Assembly: GCA_900555835.1 (NCBI GenBank)
Contig: USMK01000010.1
Coordinates: forward strand, 1 to 49,749
Length of the DNA stretch: 49,749 nt
Origin: an uncultured Clostridium sp.
Lineage (GTDB): Bacteria; Bacillota; Clostridia; TANB77; CAG-508
Direction of reading: 5' to 3'
The notes under the pieces were generated by a model. The model was not told the DNA's origin. It made no database searches and saw only the letters and a list, made by a program, of their open reading frames with translations. Numbering within the stretch: position 1 is the first letter of the stretch; every line of letters starts with the position of its first letter. The position numbers were made by a program, and so were the translations under genes. Below are positions 25,613 to 35,083 of the stretch, one piece after another.

Positions 25613-26341
25613 TCAAAATAATTCTTCTATTTTATATTCCTTTTCCATTTTTTCATTAAAATATATTTTTGATATTATCTGCAGCTCTTTTAAGTCACAT
25701 TCTGGCATATTGAAAGAAAATATTTTTTTTGGTTCGCTCATTGTTATGTATTGAATTGCATATTTGGTGTTCTCTGAGATATGCAAGGCTCCGGTGTCTT
25801 GTTTTGCACAAGTGTCGCATAAAAATCCGTTATATTTGAAGCTGAAATTATTTATATTTTCCTTACTCTTGCAGTTACTACATTCTCTTACATTTGGCAT
25901 ATATCCAATCATTGATAAAAGTTTCATTTTGAATATCGCAAGTACTAAATCCAAATTCATATCTTTTTCAGATATGACATATAATGTATTTAAAAATAGT
26001 TGTAAAATACGATAACAATTTTGGTTTTCCTGCACTACATCATTCATTATTTTGGTTATATGAACCGCATATTTTAGCTTATCTAAATCCACTCTAATAT
26101 TATAAAACACTTCAATTGGTTCACATGAATTTATATTGTATGTTTCTCCACCTTTGTATAGTACATACTCTCCAAAGCATAAAAATTGCGTGCCACCTAG
26201 GAGCAAGCTTTTTGTTCTTCTTGCTCCTTTGGCTGCACACGCAATTTTACCCATTCCAGGTGTAATCATTGTAAGCATTTTATCAAAATCATCCATATTA
26301 TTTTCTGCAATTATTATTCCCTTTGTTTTGATTGTCCCCAT
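25613..26341 (-). CDS. recO: DNA repair protein RecO
   Basis: RecO loads RecA with RecR and anneals single strands in recombinational repair. The ~242 residues show the N-terminal OB fold (KTKGIIIAENNMDDFDKMLTMITPGMGKI, then AKGARRTKS) and a C-terminal helical domain with the zinc-type pairs CSNC (about 158-161) and CDTC. The ATG at 26341 is preferred (GGGTG five bases upstream) over the GTG at 26350. The gene overlaps yqzL by 44 bp, pointing to translational coupling. The order era-yqzL-recO is the same as in Bacillus. Confidence 0.93.
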   Translation of the reverse strand: MGTIKTKGIIIAENNMDDFDKMLTMITPGMGKIACAAKGARRTKSLLLGGTQFLCFGEYVLYKGGETYNINSCEPIEVFYNIRVDLDKLKYAVHITKIMNDVVQENQNCYRILQLFLNTLYVISEKDMNLDLVLAIFKMKLLSMIGYMPNVRECSNCKSKENINNFSFKYNGFLCDTCAKQDTGALHISENTKYAIQYITMSEPKKIFSFNMPECDLKELQIISKIYFNEKMEKEYKIEELF

Positions 26342-26453
26342 TTTTTTCACCCAATAAAATATTATCTTCTATTTTTCTCATTTCTGTAATTTCTAAAAAT
26401 GTATCTATACTCCCTGTATTTTTAAAGGTATTCCACGCGATTTGCTTTATCAT
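26298..26453 (-). CDS. yqzL: YqzL family small protein
   Basis: This 51-residue protein resembles YqzL of Bacillus in sequence (MIKQIAWNTFKNTGSIDTFL is like MRDFTWKVFSQTGNIDTYL) and in place, between era and recO. The ribosome site is AAGGAGATGATATT. The function of YqzL is unknown. The 3' end overlaps the start of recO, so ribosomes ending here probably restart on recO. Confidence 0.85.
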   Translation of the reverse strand: MIKQIAWNTFKNTGSIDTFLEITEMRKIEDNILLGEKNGDNQNKGNNNCRK

Positions 26454-26532
26454 AATATCATCTCCTTAAACTTTTAAGCAGTTTTACCTTTATTTATCAT
26501 TTGTATTTTAGTAAAATACATACTAGAAAAAA

Positions 26533-27438
26533 TTAACTTTGTTTATTCAAACTTTTAATTATGCTATCCTTGTTTTGCCAATCTTCTTGAACTTTAACCC
26601 ATATATTCATATTTAATTTTATGTCTAGCATTTTTTCAAGTTTTTGTCTTGAATATGATGCAATTCGTTTTAGCATTTCTCCATTTTTTCCTATAATTAT
26701 TCCTTTATGTGAATTTCTTGTACAATAAATATTTATGTCAACATCATATATATCTTCTCCATTTTTTGTTTTTCTTAGTTTCATTTTTTCTACTTTAACA
26801 TATATTCCGTGTGGTACTTCGTCATTTAGTAGTTTCAAACATTTTTCCCTTACCACTTCTTCTACTATCTGTCTTTCTGTTTGATCTGTATATTCGTCTA
26901 TATTATAATATGCTGGACCCTCTGGTAAAAGTTTCTCTATTTCGTCTAATAATGTTTCAAGTTCTTTATTTTTTAATGCAGATATTGGAACAATTGCTTT
27001 AAAGTCGTATTCTTCCTTGTATAAATTTATTAAATTTAACAAATTTTCTTTTGGAACTAAGTCTATTTTGTTTATTACTAATATTACTTTTTTGTGTTTT
27101 TCTTTTAATTTTTCTAATATTATTTTATCAGCTTGGCCAATTTGTTTGTAAGTAGCTTCTATTAGAAATAAAATTACATCAACTTCTCCTAGTGCCTCAT
27201 ATGCAATATTAGTCATTGCTTCACCAAATTTATTTTTTGTTTTGTGTATTCCTGGGGTATCTATAAATACAATTTGCGAATTATCTCTGTTTACAATTCC
27301 CTTTATTGCAGTTCTTGTAGTTTGTGGTTTTGATGTTGTTATCGCTACTTGTGTACCTATTAAACTATTTAACATTGTAGATTTTCCTACATTTGTTTTT
27401 CCAATTATTGATACAAATCCTGATTTAAATTCTGTCAT
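26533..27438 (-). CDS. era: GTPase Era
   Basis: Era binds the 3' end of 16S rRNA and helps mature the 30S subunit. The 301 residues have G1 GKTNVGKST (about 13-21), G3 DTPGIHK, G4 NKID and a C-terminal KH domain with GIIIGKNGEMLKRI. Length is normal. The neighbours (ybeY, dgkA, recO) are the conserved Firmicutes set for rRNA maturation and repair. Confidence 0.96.
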   Translation of the reverse strand: MTEFKSGFVSIIGKTNVGKSTMLNSLIGTQVAITTSKPQTTRTAIKGIVNRDNSQIVFIDTPGIHKTKNKFGEAMTNIAYEALGEVDVILFLIEATYKQIGQADKIILEKLKEKHKKVILVINKIDLVPKENLLNLINLYKEEYDFKAIVPISALKNKELETLLDEIEKLLPEGPAYYNIDEYTDQTERQIVEEVVREKCLKLLNDEVPHGIYVKVEKMKLRKTKNGEDIYDVDINIYCTRNSHKGIIIGKNGEMLKRIASYSRQKLEKMLDIKLNMNIWVKVQEDWQNKDSIIKSLNKQS

Positions 27439-27503
27439 ATGTTCCTCCGTTTTATTTACTATATCATATATTTTTTGCTAAATTTGCCAAAACTTGTCGC
27501 CTA

Positions 27504-28556
27504 TTACTCAAAAATTATTTCTGAGTCAATTGGACATATTTGAATAAAAGTTCTACCATCATTTACTTCTATTTCTTTTCCATTCAAATCTTCATATTTA
27601 GTCTTGCTAATTCTGCTATCCTTTGTACAATTTATTGGAATTACTTTTCCATTTGTTATGTAATATCCCTCTAATTTTCCTATATTTTCTAGACCTTGTC
27701 TACCTTTGTTTTCCCTGTCATTTAATGTATAGTTTTTAGCTTTTGTTATAATTATATTTTTTGTTGTTACATTTTCCTTTGTAGACCAGTCTTTTTGTAA
27801 TTCTCCTTTTGAATATCTTGTATACATCTTTGTTTCTGGGTTATACTCATACATTACTTTGTGAGAGTCTGTATATGGTATTACAATTTTGTTTGCATTA
27901 GTTCCTTCTGTAAGTTCCACTTCATCTACAACATAATTTAAAACACTTGTAACATTAGATGTTGTGGCATATCCCTTCTTTTCAGCTGATGCTAATATAT
28001 TTTGTGTACTTGTTACAGCATTATGTGGTGAACTTTTATCTTTGACTCTCCAAAATGTTTTCCCGCTTTCTGTTATGCCATTTATATTATTTATTTTATA
28101 TGTACCTATATCTGACTGAGCTTGTGGACTCCAACCATAATGAACATATATTGCTCCATTTTCCATTGCATAATCCAAGAAATAATGTCTTGAACTTCTT
28201 ACTGGGCCGATTTTCTCTAAGTTTACTCCTTTAAAGCAAGCCATCAATCTAGTTTCTCCGCCCTCCACTATAATTTCATATACTAAGTATGCCTCATTTA
28301 AACCTGCTTGTGGCCATGCTTTTCTGTTATTATCTATCATTACTGCAATTGGTCTATCTGTTCCCTTGTATATGTTTACTGTTTTTTCTGGCTCCTTGTT
28401 TAATTCTACAACTATTGTTCCATCATCTTTTTGCTCATTGTCAGCAAGGGATTCTCCCGAACCACTTTGGTTATTTTCTGCATAATATCTGTATGCCAAA
28501 TAGCCTCCTGCTAAAACACAAACAATTACTAATATGATTATTAGAGCTTTTTTCAT
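27504..28556 (-). CDS. DUF3048 (YerB-like) anchored protein
   Basis: The ~350-residue protein starts with a membrane anchor (about 3-24, no lipobox cysteine) and a short acidic linker. The DUF3048 domain then begins with RPIAVMIDNNRKAWPQAGLNEAYLVYE and contains MACFKGVNLEKIGPVRSSRHYFLDYA. The second domain ends QICPIDSEIIFE. YerB-like proteins are exported and their function is not known. The ATG at 28556 is better spaced to GGGGA than the one at 28562. It sits inside the ybeY-era operon. Confidence 0.88.
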   Translation of the reverse strand: MKKALIIILVIVCVLAGGYLAYRYYAENNQSGSGESLADNEQKDDGTIVVELNKEPEKTVNIYKGTDRPIAVMIDNNRKAWPQAGLNEAYLVYEIIVEGGETRLMACFKGVNLEKIGPVRSSRHYFLDYAMENGAIYVHYGWSPQAQSDIGTYKINNINGITESGKTFWRVKDKSSPHNAVTSTQNILASAEKKGYATTSNVTSVLNYVVDEVELTEGTNANKIVIPYTDSHKVMYEYNPETKMYTRYSKGELQKDWSTKENVTTKNIIITKAKNYTLNDRENKGRQGLENIGKLEGYYITNGKVIPINCTKDSRISKTKYEDLNGKEIEVNDGRTFIQICPIDSEIIFE

Positions 28557-28576
28557 ATTCATTCCCCATTTCTTTT

Positions 28577-29314
28577 TTATTTAAACAAAGCTAGTCCATA
28601 CATCAATAGTGTTACTAAAATTCCAATCATTACTCCTAATACAACTTCTAACACAGTTCTTTCTTTACTTTCTATTCTGTTCATACATATCATTACAGCA
28701 AGTATTAAAGCAAATGAAAGTGCTACTAAATTTTCAGTTACAATCCAAGTGGCAACCACAGCTGCTGATGCAAGCATTGATTGGCAACTTACTACAAGTT
28801 CTTTATTTGTTTTTTTATCCTTAATCTTAGCAGCTTTTAATGCTACGCCAATTATTATAATTAATGCCACTACTACAAAAGCTAGATATGTTGGCGAATT
28901 TATAACAGTTGTATATATGCTATTTCCCATTGCCCCAATTTTATCAAAAAATATAAAATATGCTATTATAACAGCATTTAGTGCAGTTATAACTACTGCT
29001 CCTGCTGCTACGTCTTTTGCAATTTTTGCTTTTGGGTGATAAATATCTGTATATAAATCAACAACCGTTTCTATTGCAGTATTTATCATTTCTGCAAATA
29101 TTATCAATACAACAGCAAAAATCAAGCATATAAATTCGACTTTTGACAAATTAAAAAACAAACTTATAAGCATTACAAAAGCTATAATTACTAATTGTTT
29201 TTTTACATTTGACTGAGTTGTTGTTCCATATATTATTCCATTTACTGCATTTTTACAGGCTTCAAAAAAATTAGAATTATGCAATTTTTGATCATTTTCT
29301 TTTTTTGGTTTCAT
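28577..29314 (-). CDS. dgkA: DgkA-type lipid kinase fused to degenerate PAP2 domain
   Basis: Residues 1-125 match the DgkA/undecaprenol-kinase family of Firmicutes, with helices and the signature AEMINTAIETVVDLYTD, followed by AKIAKDVAAGAVV. The C-terminal half (130-245) looks like a PAP2 phosphatase with four helices. Its catalytic motifs are lost: the PSGH box reads SCQS and the SRxxxxxH box reads NRIESKER, while ...TVLEVVLGVMIG is kept. So the kinase is probably active on undecaprenol and the phosphatase part is probably inactive. It lies between ybeY and the DUF3048 gene. Confidence 0.83.
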   Translation of the reverse strand: MKPKKENDQKLHNSNFFEACKNAVNGIIYGTTTQSNVKKQLVIIAFVMLISLFFNLSKVEFICLIFAVVLIIFAEMINTAIETVVDLYTDIYHPKAKIAKDVAAGAVVITALNAVIIAYFIFFDKIGAMGNSIYTTVINSPTYLAFVVVALIIIIGVALKAAKIKDKKTNKELVVSCQSMLASAAVVATWIVTENLVALSFALILAVMICMNRIESKERTVLEVVLGVMIGILVTLLMYGLALFK

Positions 29315-29327
29315 AATTTCAGCTCCA

Positions 29328-29795
29328 TTATCTTTCTATTTTTAATACACTTAATACCTCTTCTTCTTTTGCTCTCATTTGTATTTTATCTTGTTCTTCC
29401 ATATGGTCATATCCCATTAAGTGATAAAATCCGTGAACTACCATATAAGATAACTCTCTTTGAAAGCTATGTCCATATTCCTCTGCTTGCTCCTTTACTC
29501 TGTCAATAGATATTATTATATCTCCTAAAACTTCTTGGCAATTACTTTGAAAATCTACTAATTCTTCTTTTTCAAACATTGGGAATGATAATACATCTGT
29601 TTCTTTATCTATATTTCTATATTGTTTATTGAATTTTCGTATATTTTCTGGGTTTGTAAGTATTATATTTACATATAAACTTTCTTTACTTAAATTTTCA
29701 TTTTTAAAACATTGCTCTAATACTTTTTTTATTAATTCTTCATTTTCTTTATTTTCTTCTATATCTAAGTACTCAATTTCTAATAACTCAAACAT
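29328..29795 (-). CDS. ybeY: Endoribonuclease YbeY
   Basis: YbeY is a zinc-dependent endoribonuclease for 16S rRNA 3' processing and ribosome quality control. The 155 residues contain the metal motif HGFYHLMGYDH (H-x3-H-x5-H) near residue 120 and the strands TDVLSFPMFE and LGDIIISIDRV. The start lies inside the upstream gene of unknown function (16-bp overlap), so the two are translationally coupled. Confidence 0.95.
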   Translation of the reverse strand: MFELLEIEYLDIEENKENEELIKKVLEQCFKNENLSKESLYVNIILTNPENIRKFNKQYRNIDKETDVLSFPMFEKEELVDFQSNCQEVLGDIIISIDRVKEQAEEYGHSFQRELSYMVVHGFYHLMGYDHMEEQDKIQMRAKEEEVLSVLKIER

Positions 29796-30967
29796 TTTTT
29801 AGCATACCTTCCTGTTAATGTTTTTGCACCATTTTTTATTTCTCTCATAACACCATATGATACTAATCTTTGTTTGTGCAATTTTATTATCTTACTATAA
29901 TTATTCTTACTTGCATTCAATTTTTTCAAATCAGCTTTTAAGAATAATATTGCTTTTTCTTTTGCATCTTGAATATTTTTATATTTATCCCAGAATTCTT
30001 TGTATTCTGTTCTATCTTGTGGTTTTTCCCAATAAATTTTAGTTGATAATAATTTTACATTGAAATCTTCAATTAAATTAACTAATAATTCATAGGCTTC
30101 ATTTCTTTTATCTTCTGATTTAGCATTTACAATTAAATTTCTAGTTCTTTTTAACAACTCAATATAGCATTGTTCTGCTACTATTAAAGGCAAACTATGT
30201 GTAAATAATTTTCTGCTAATCCCTAGCAATCTCATATTTTTTTCCATATGATTTATTTCGTCTAATTTTCCAACATCAAAACCTTGTAATTTATCATAAT
30301 CTTCTAGTAATTCTGTACATTTTTCCTTATCAGATTCCACTTTAATTGGCATTACTTCATCTACATATTCTTCTAGTGTCTTAAATATTTTTTCATATAT
30401 ATTTTCTTTTGAAACTGTTTTTGAGCTTAAATTATCTGATAGTTTTACAGAATAATTTTTTAATATAGCTTTATAAAGTGTATCTATTTTAGATATATAA
30501 AAAGGTACATATCTATTATATAGTTTTGTTTTATTATTTAGTTTTATTCCTTCAAAATCTAATTCCAAAAGATATTTTTGCTTTCTGCTTTTATATTCTA
30601 CATATTCGTTTTCTTTAAGTCTTGTAATTTCATAATATTTTGATAATGCAGTTTTTTCAAAATCTGAGGCATTATCGTTTTTTACTTTTGTGTAAATTGA
30701 ATCCATTACATATTTATCTATTGCTTCTAAATATAAGGCATATGATTCTTCATATTTTTTTTCGTGCATTTCCTTTTTTTCAGTATCTTGTGCGTCTTTT
30801 TTTGCATTTATTGCCTCATATGCTTTTAATACATTGGTTCTTTTTATAGATATTAACATTCCATTTATTCCCACTTTTGTAGGTACTAATATCTTACTAA
30901 TTGTTGTAGAAATTTTTGAAAAAAATGTTGTATCTGTTTGTAATACTCTTAAACTTCTTTCTTCCAT
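29780..30967 (-). CDS. Unrecognised protein between yqfD and ybeY
   Basis: I do not recognise this ~395-residue, largely helical, Lys/Glu-rich protein. There is no clear signal peptide; one weakly hydrophobic stretch is at about residues 25-40 and the C-terminus is basic (GRYAKKCLSY). In many Firmicutes the position between yqfD and ybeY is held by phoH, but no P-loop or PhoH motif is visible here. The start at 30967 uses AAAGG at good spacing; an ATG at 30976 lies within that ribosome site. It overlaps ybeY and is part of the operon. Confidence 0.7.
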   Translation of the reverse strand: MEERSLRVLQTDTTFFSKISTTISKILVPTKVGINGMLISIKRTNVLKAYEAINAKKDAQDTEKKEMHEKKYEESYALYLEAIDKYVMDSIYTKVKNDNASDFEKTALSKYYEITRLKENEYVEYKSRKQKYLLELDFEGIKLNNKTKLYNRYVPFYISKIDTLYKAILKNYSVKLSDNLSSKTVSKENIYEKIFKTLEEYVDEVMPIKVESDKEKCTELLEDYDKLQGFDVGKLDEINHMEKNMRLLGISRKLFTHSLPLIVAEQCYIELLKRTRNLIVNAKSEDKRNEAYELLVNLIEDFNVKLLSTKIYWEKPQDRTEYKEFWDKYKNIQDAKEKAILFLKADLKKLNASKNNYSKIIKLHKQRLVSYGVMREIKNGAKTLTGRYAKKCLSY

Positions 30968-30981
30968 ATATACCATCCTTT

Positions 30982-32166
30982 TTAAATATTTAATTTTTCT
31001 TTTGTCCCTATTTTTTCTAAGACCTCATATACTAATTCAAGTTCCATACCATTTTCTGTTTTCTTGTAATTGATATATTTATTTGTTATATTTTTCTCGT
31101 TTCCAATTTCTTTTTGTATTTCTTCTTCTAGCTCTTTAATAATTTTATTTTTTAGTTCTTCTTCCTCATATTTTACCTCTTTATTTTCTTTTTCATAATT
31201 TGTTGTTTTTATTATTGCTATTGGTAAATAAAAGTTAGAAAAAATACTCAAATTATTCTCCTTACTTATTGTATCATAATTTTGAAATTTTGAAAGTGTT
31301 TTATATAAATTTATTTGGAAATTATTAAATTTTATTGAATATTTCGTTTCTTCATTTCCTGTCCTTTCTTCTAAGTCCTGTGTATAATTCTCTCGTTTTT
31401 TCTTGCTATACCAAACCTTTCCTTCAATTTCAGCTGACGAATTAACATATATTGTATCTGTGTATTTTCCCTGAATTTTTCCTTCTACTAGGATTTCTCC
31501 TTTTTTCACAAGATCTCCAATTTTGGCTATTGCAGTTCCATTTTGAACATTGATTTTTGTAATTAAGCAATCATTATCTGCAATAATATTGCAAAAATCA
31601 TTTTCGTTAACTATATCTGGCTTTTCTGTTGCTTCTACTACTTCTACTTTTGCATTTGTTCCATTTATACTGATTCCTATCCAGGCAATGTCATTTCTTT
31701 TTAGTCTTATTTCATTTATTATTTGTTTTGTATCTACTTTTCCCTTAGGCTTTCCAACTTGAAGTCCATTTGTTTCTAGTTCTGTATACATTTCTTCATA
31801 CGGAATTTTTTCTAGACCGGTTATTTCTATATTCCAAATAAAATTAGAGCATATCATTAGCAATAAAAATACAAGGAATAGCAATATAAAAAATATTTTT
31901 CTTTTTTTGTATTTATTAAAAATAAAAGGCAAGCCTCTTTTTCTTTCAATTTGAACATGACAGCTTACTTTTTTAGCAATTGACTTTATTCTTTTAAACT
32001 CTTGTATTCCCACATTTGCATACAATATACTAGCTTTTTCTCTTTTCATATTCCAGAAAAAAATATTTTTAGATTTGCAAATATTTATAAATCGTTCTAT
32101 ATAATATCCTTCTACCTTAATGGTTACATATCCCATTATATAATTCAAAATAATTCTTACAAACAC
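30982..32166 (-). CDS. yqfD: Sporulation protein YqfD
   Basis: YqfD-family proteins are sporulation membrane proteins of the mother cell. The 394 residues show the N-terminal domain MGYVTIKVEGYYIERFINICKSK, a single membrane helix (about 92-112), then a POTRA-like/outer part with ITGLEKIPYEEMYTELETNGLQVGKPKG and MRLKRND-like ...NDIAWIGISINGTNAKVEV. It starts with GTG, placed 8 bases after AAGGAGA. yqfC lies 2 bp upstream, the conserved pair under sigmaE in Bacillus. Confidence 0.92.
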   Translation of the reverse strand: MFVRIILNYIMGYVTIKVEGYYIERFINICKSKNIFFWNMKREKASILYANVGIQEFKRIKSIAKKVSCHVQIERKRGLPFIFNKYKKRKIFFILLFLVFLLLMICSNFIWNIEITGLEKIPYEEMYTELETNGLQVGKPKGKVDTKQIINEIRLKRNDIAWIGISINGTNAKVEVVEATEKPDIVNENDFCNIIADNDCLITKINVQNGTAIAKIGDLVKKGEILVEGKIQGKYTDTIYVNSSAEIEGKVWYSKKKRENYTQDLEERTGNEETKYSIKFNNFQINLYKTLSKFQNYDTISKENNLSIFSNFYLPIAIIKTTNYEKENKEVKYEEEELKNKIIKELEEEIQKEIGNEKNITNKYINYKKTENGMELELVYEVLEKIGTKEKLNI

Positions 32167-32168
32167 AT

Positions 32169-32465
32169 CTATTCTCCTTCAATATCGCTTTCTAAGTCTA
32201 TGCTGTCTATTTTTCCTGTAACAGAAATTGTATCATCTCTCATTTGGTTTAATTTTAAATTAAATCCATTTATGTTTATAATTCCAATATATGTAGCAAG
32301 TTTTATGTAAAAATCTTCATATTCCAAAATTCCTTTGTAATTTTCTATTAACATTTCTTCAAAGCCCATAATTGTAATTTTAGGCTGATTTGTTGTAATT
32401 TCTTTTGGAAGTTCTAGTAAACTATCTAGCTTGCTTTCTTTTCTTTTATCTTGTTTTCTTTTCAT
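32169..32465 (-). CDS. yqfC: Sporulation protein YqfC (YabP family)
   Basis: This 98-residue YabP/YqfC-family protein has the typical core LLELPKEITTNQPKITIMG, VLIENYKGILEYED-like residues and IGIININGFNLKLNQM. It is encoded just before yqfD, as in other endospore formers. Its role is in sporulation, with the mechanism unknown. GGAGGGAATT precedes the ATG. This is the first gene of the operon running to recO. Confidence 0.9.
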   Translation of the reverse strand: MKRKQDKRKESKLDSLLELPKEITTNQPKITIMGFEEMLIENYKGILEYEDFYIKLATYIGIININGFNLKLNQMRDDTISVTGKIDSIDLESDIEGE

Positions 32466-32503
32466 AATTCCCTCCTACGTTTATTTATATATATGTTAGG
32501 GAA

Positions 32504-32553
32504 AATAAAAAAAGCACAAATTACTTACATTAAATAAGTAATTTGTGCTTTTT
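32504..32553 (-). terminator. Rho-independent terminator of S41 protease gene
   Basis: A perfect 19-bp stem AAAAAGCACAAATTACTTA and its complement around a 7-base loop, with a T-rich tail on the minus strand. Confidence 0.87.
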
Positions 32554-32558
32554 GTTTC

Positions 32559-33764
32559 TTATTTCAATAATTCAATTGCTTTTTTTAGTTGTGTATCTTT
32601 ATCTCTTGGTATATTGTAAACATTTACTCCATCTGGTAACTCAACATCTTCTGTTGGAGTAATTCCTAGTTTGTTTATTTTATTTCCTATTGCTGTATAA
32701 TACTCATGTGTTGTTAATTTTAAAGCACTTCCATCTGTTAATCTATAAACATTTTGAATTACTCCTTTACCATATGTTTTTGTTCCTACAACTTTTGCTC
32801 TATTATTATCTTTTAAAGCAGATGCTAATATTTCAGAAGAACTTGCAGTATATCCGTTTACAAGCACTACAACTGGTAAATCTGTTATTTTATCTTCTTT
32901 TGATAGTGTTATTTCTTCTTTTCCTTGTTTATCTTTTGTTATTATTATCTTTTGGTCTTTATCTAATAAATAATCTGCAATTTGTGTAGCTTCTTGAACT
33001 ATTCCACCACCATTATTTCTTAAATCTATTATCAATGATTTTACATTTTTACTTTGTAATTCTTCTAATTTGTTTTTGAACTCGTCTGCTGTGCCTTCGT
33101 CAAAGCTTGATACTGTTATATATCCAATATTATTGTCTAAAACTTCGGCTTTAACATAATGTAGTTTTACATTTTCTCTGGTTATTTCAAAAGTCATTTT
33201 TTCGCCTTCTCTTAGGATTTCCATTTTAACTTTTGTTCCCTCTTCGCCTTTAATTTTAGCAGAAACTTCACTTGTTGTTGAATCTGTTGTTACTTCATAA
33301 TCGTCAACTTTTGTAATTATATCTCCTGACTGTAATCCAGCTTTTTCTGCTGCTGAATTTTCAATAGTTGATACAACCATCATTTCGTCATTTGTGTTTT
33401 TTCCAAAATATATTCCTATTCCAACAAAAGATCCGTATATTTCTTGCGAAAACTCTGCATATTCCTCTTCTGTTATATATTCAGAATACTCGTCCTCTAA
33501 GCCTTCTATATATCCCTTAGCAGCAGATTCACTCATTTTTTGTTCGTCTGTATCTCCTAAGTAATATTTATCAACTACATTTTTCAATCTTGAAATAAGG
33601 CTTGTAGAACTTGAATCTCCTCCAATCATTACATATTTAACATTTCCAGAGTTTCCTCCTATTTTGTTATATAACATTACAGTTGTTACAATAAAAGTTA
33701 TAACTGCAACTAATATAACAAGCATTATTGTTTTATAAATCCTTTGTTTTTTTTCGTATTCCAT
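32559..33764 (-). CDS. S41-family C-terminal processing protease (CtpA/CtpB-like)
   Basis: The 401-residue exported serine protease has an N-terminal signal anchor (about 12-33), a PDZ domain (about 110-185, GIYFGKNTNDEMMV...AGLQSGDIITKVDDY) and the S41 core with LRNNGGG, nucleophile serine in YTASSSEI and general-base lysine in TKTYGKG. It is encoded downstream of ftsEX as ctpB is in Bacillus, where CtpB cooperates with SpoIVB to activate sigmaK. The spoIVB gene is also in this window. Confidence 0.92.
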   Translation of the reverse strand: MEYEKKQRIYKTIMLVILVAVITFIVTTVMLYNKIGGNSGNVKYVMIGGDSSSTSLISRLKNVVDKYYLGDTDEQKMSESAAKGYIEGLEDEYSEYITEEEYAEFSQEIYGSFVGIGIYFGKNTNDEMMVVSTIENSAAEKAGLQSGDIITKVDDYEVTTDSTTSEVSAKIKGEEGTKVKMEILREGEKMTFEITRENVKLHYVKAEVLDNNIGYITVSSFDEGTADEFKNKLEELQSKNVKSLIIDLRNNGGGIVQEATQIADYLLDKDQKIIITKDKQGKEEITLSKEDKITDLPVVVLVNGYTASSSEILASALKDNNRAKVVGTKTYGKGVIQNVYRLTDGSALKLTTHEYYTAIGNKINKLGITPTEDVELPDGVNVYNIPRDKDTQLKKAIELLK

Positions 33765-33833
33765 TATTATTTTTCCTCCATAAATATATTTTCTTTATTA
33801 TACTATACCATTTTTTACAATGTATTCTTATTT

Positions 33834-35069
33834 CTATGGTAAATATGGTAATGGGTTAACTGGACTTCCTCCAACTCTTACCTCAAAATGCAAATGAGTT
33901 CCTGCTGTTGGGTTTGATGGAGTTGGTCTTGGAAGACAATTTCCTGTGTTTCCTACTGTACCTATTACTTGACCTTGTTTTACTGTTTGTCCAACAGATA
34001 CTTTTCTTGAACCTGGTTTCATATGACCATAAAGTGTCATTGTACCATCATGGTGATTTATTATTATGTATTCTCCATAGCTACTATATGAGCCAACATA
34101 ATTTCCGTTTGCATCATAATTTTTTATACTTCCAGATTTCGCCTCTGATTTTACAACAGTACCATCTTTTACTGCCACAACGCTTTTACCTACTGTATTT
34201 ATATTGATATCTACACCAGTATGTCCAGCATATGATGGATAGCTTTTATTTGTTATATTACTTCTTCCAAGTCCAGCAACTGGAAAAATATATCCAGCAG
34301 CACTTGGATTTGTAGATACATTTATCTTATTCTTTTTAGCTTCCTCTTCTGCAATTCTTTTTAATTCAGCTTGTAATTGTTTTTTATGGCTTTCAAATTT
34401 TTCAAGTTCTTCTTGCAATGCTTTTTCAGTATCAGAAAGTTCTGACATTTGTTTGTTTTTTGTAGCCTTTGCTTCTGATAGAGCTTGTCTTGTTTGTTCT
34501 ATGTTTTCTTTTTTTGCAGTAACCTGGTCTTTTGTTGCTTGTAAATTATCTTTTTCATTTTGAATTTTCTCTTTTTTAGCTTCTATTGATTTTAGCATTT
34601 CCATATCAGAATCTGCAATTTCAGACATCATATAATAATATGATAAAAACTCTGTAAGATTTGTAGATCCAAGTAAAACATCAACATATGAAGTTTCTCC
34701 TGATTCATATAATACAATTAGTCTTTGATGGAATAATTCTTCTTGCTTTTTATAGTTTTTCTCCTCTGTTTCCAGATTTTCCTCTTGTTGTTTTATAGAT
34801 GATTGTAATTCAGTTAATTGAGAATCTAAATCGTCAATTTGGTCTTCATATCCACTTATTTTGTCATTAAGTTTGTTTATTTCTTTTCTAGCTTCTGACA
34901 TTTGTTCTTGAACATCACCAATATCTTCTTTGGTTTTATTTATTTGGTCGTCTACATCTCCAATTTCATTATTTATCGCAGTTTTGCTGGCAGCCAGCGC
35001 CAACGAGTTTCCTGTTACTAATATGAGTATAACTAATATCGCCACAAATTTTCCTAAATATTTTTTCAC
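33834..35069 (-). CDS. M23 peptidoglycan hydrolase with coiled coil (CwlO/EnvC-like)
   Basis: The ~411-residue secreted protein has a signal peptide (ending near SLALAAS), a long coiled coil (about 35-260) with the region YESGETSYVDVLLGSTNLTEF typical of FtsX-controlled hydrolases, then a LytM/M23 domain with zinc ligands in HTGVDIN and HLHFEV plus YGHMKPG. The GTG at 35069 is chosen as start because GGAGGT stands 7 bases before it; the ATG at 35084 overlaps that ribosome site. It is the second of two tandem paralogues after ftsEX. Confidence 0.9.
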   Translation of the reverse strand: MKKYLGKFVAILVILILVTGNSLALAASKTAINNEIGDVDDQINKTKEDIGDVQEQMSEARKEINKLNDKISGYEDQIDDLDSQLTELQSSIKQQEENLETEEKNYKKQEELFHQRLIVLYESGETSYVDVLLGSTNLTEFLSYYYMMSEIADSDMEMLKSIEAKKEKIQNEKDNLQATKDQVTAKKENIEQTRQALSEAKATKNKQMSELSDTEKALQEELEKFESHKKQLQAELKRIAEEEAKKNKINVSTNPSAAGYIFPVAGLGRSNITNKSYPSYAGHTGVDININTVGKSVVAVKDGTVVKSEAKSGSIKNYDANGNYVGSYSSYGEYIIINHHDGTMTLYGHMKPGSRKVSVGQTVKQGQVIGTVGNTGNCLPRPTPSNPTAGTHLHFEVRVGGSPVNPLPYLP

Positions 35070-35083
35070 TTCTATTACCTCCA

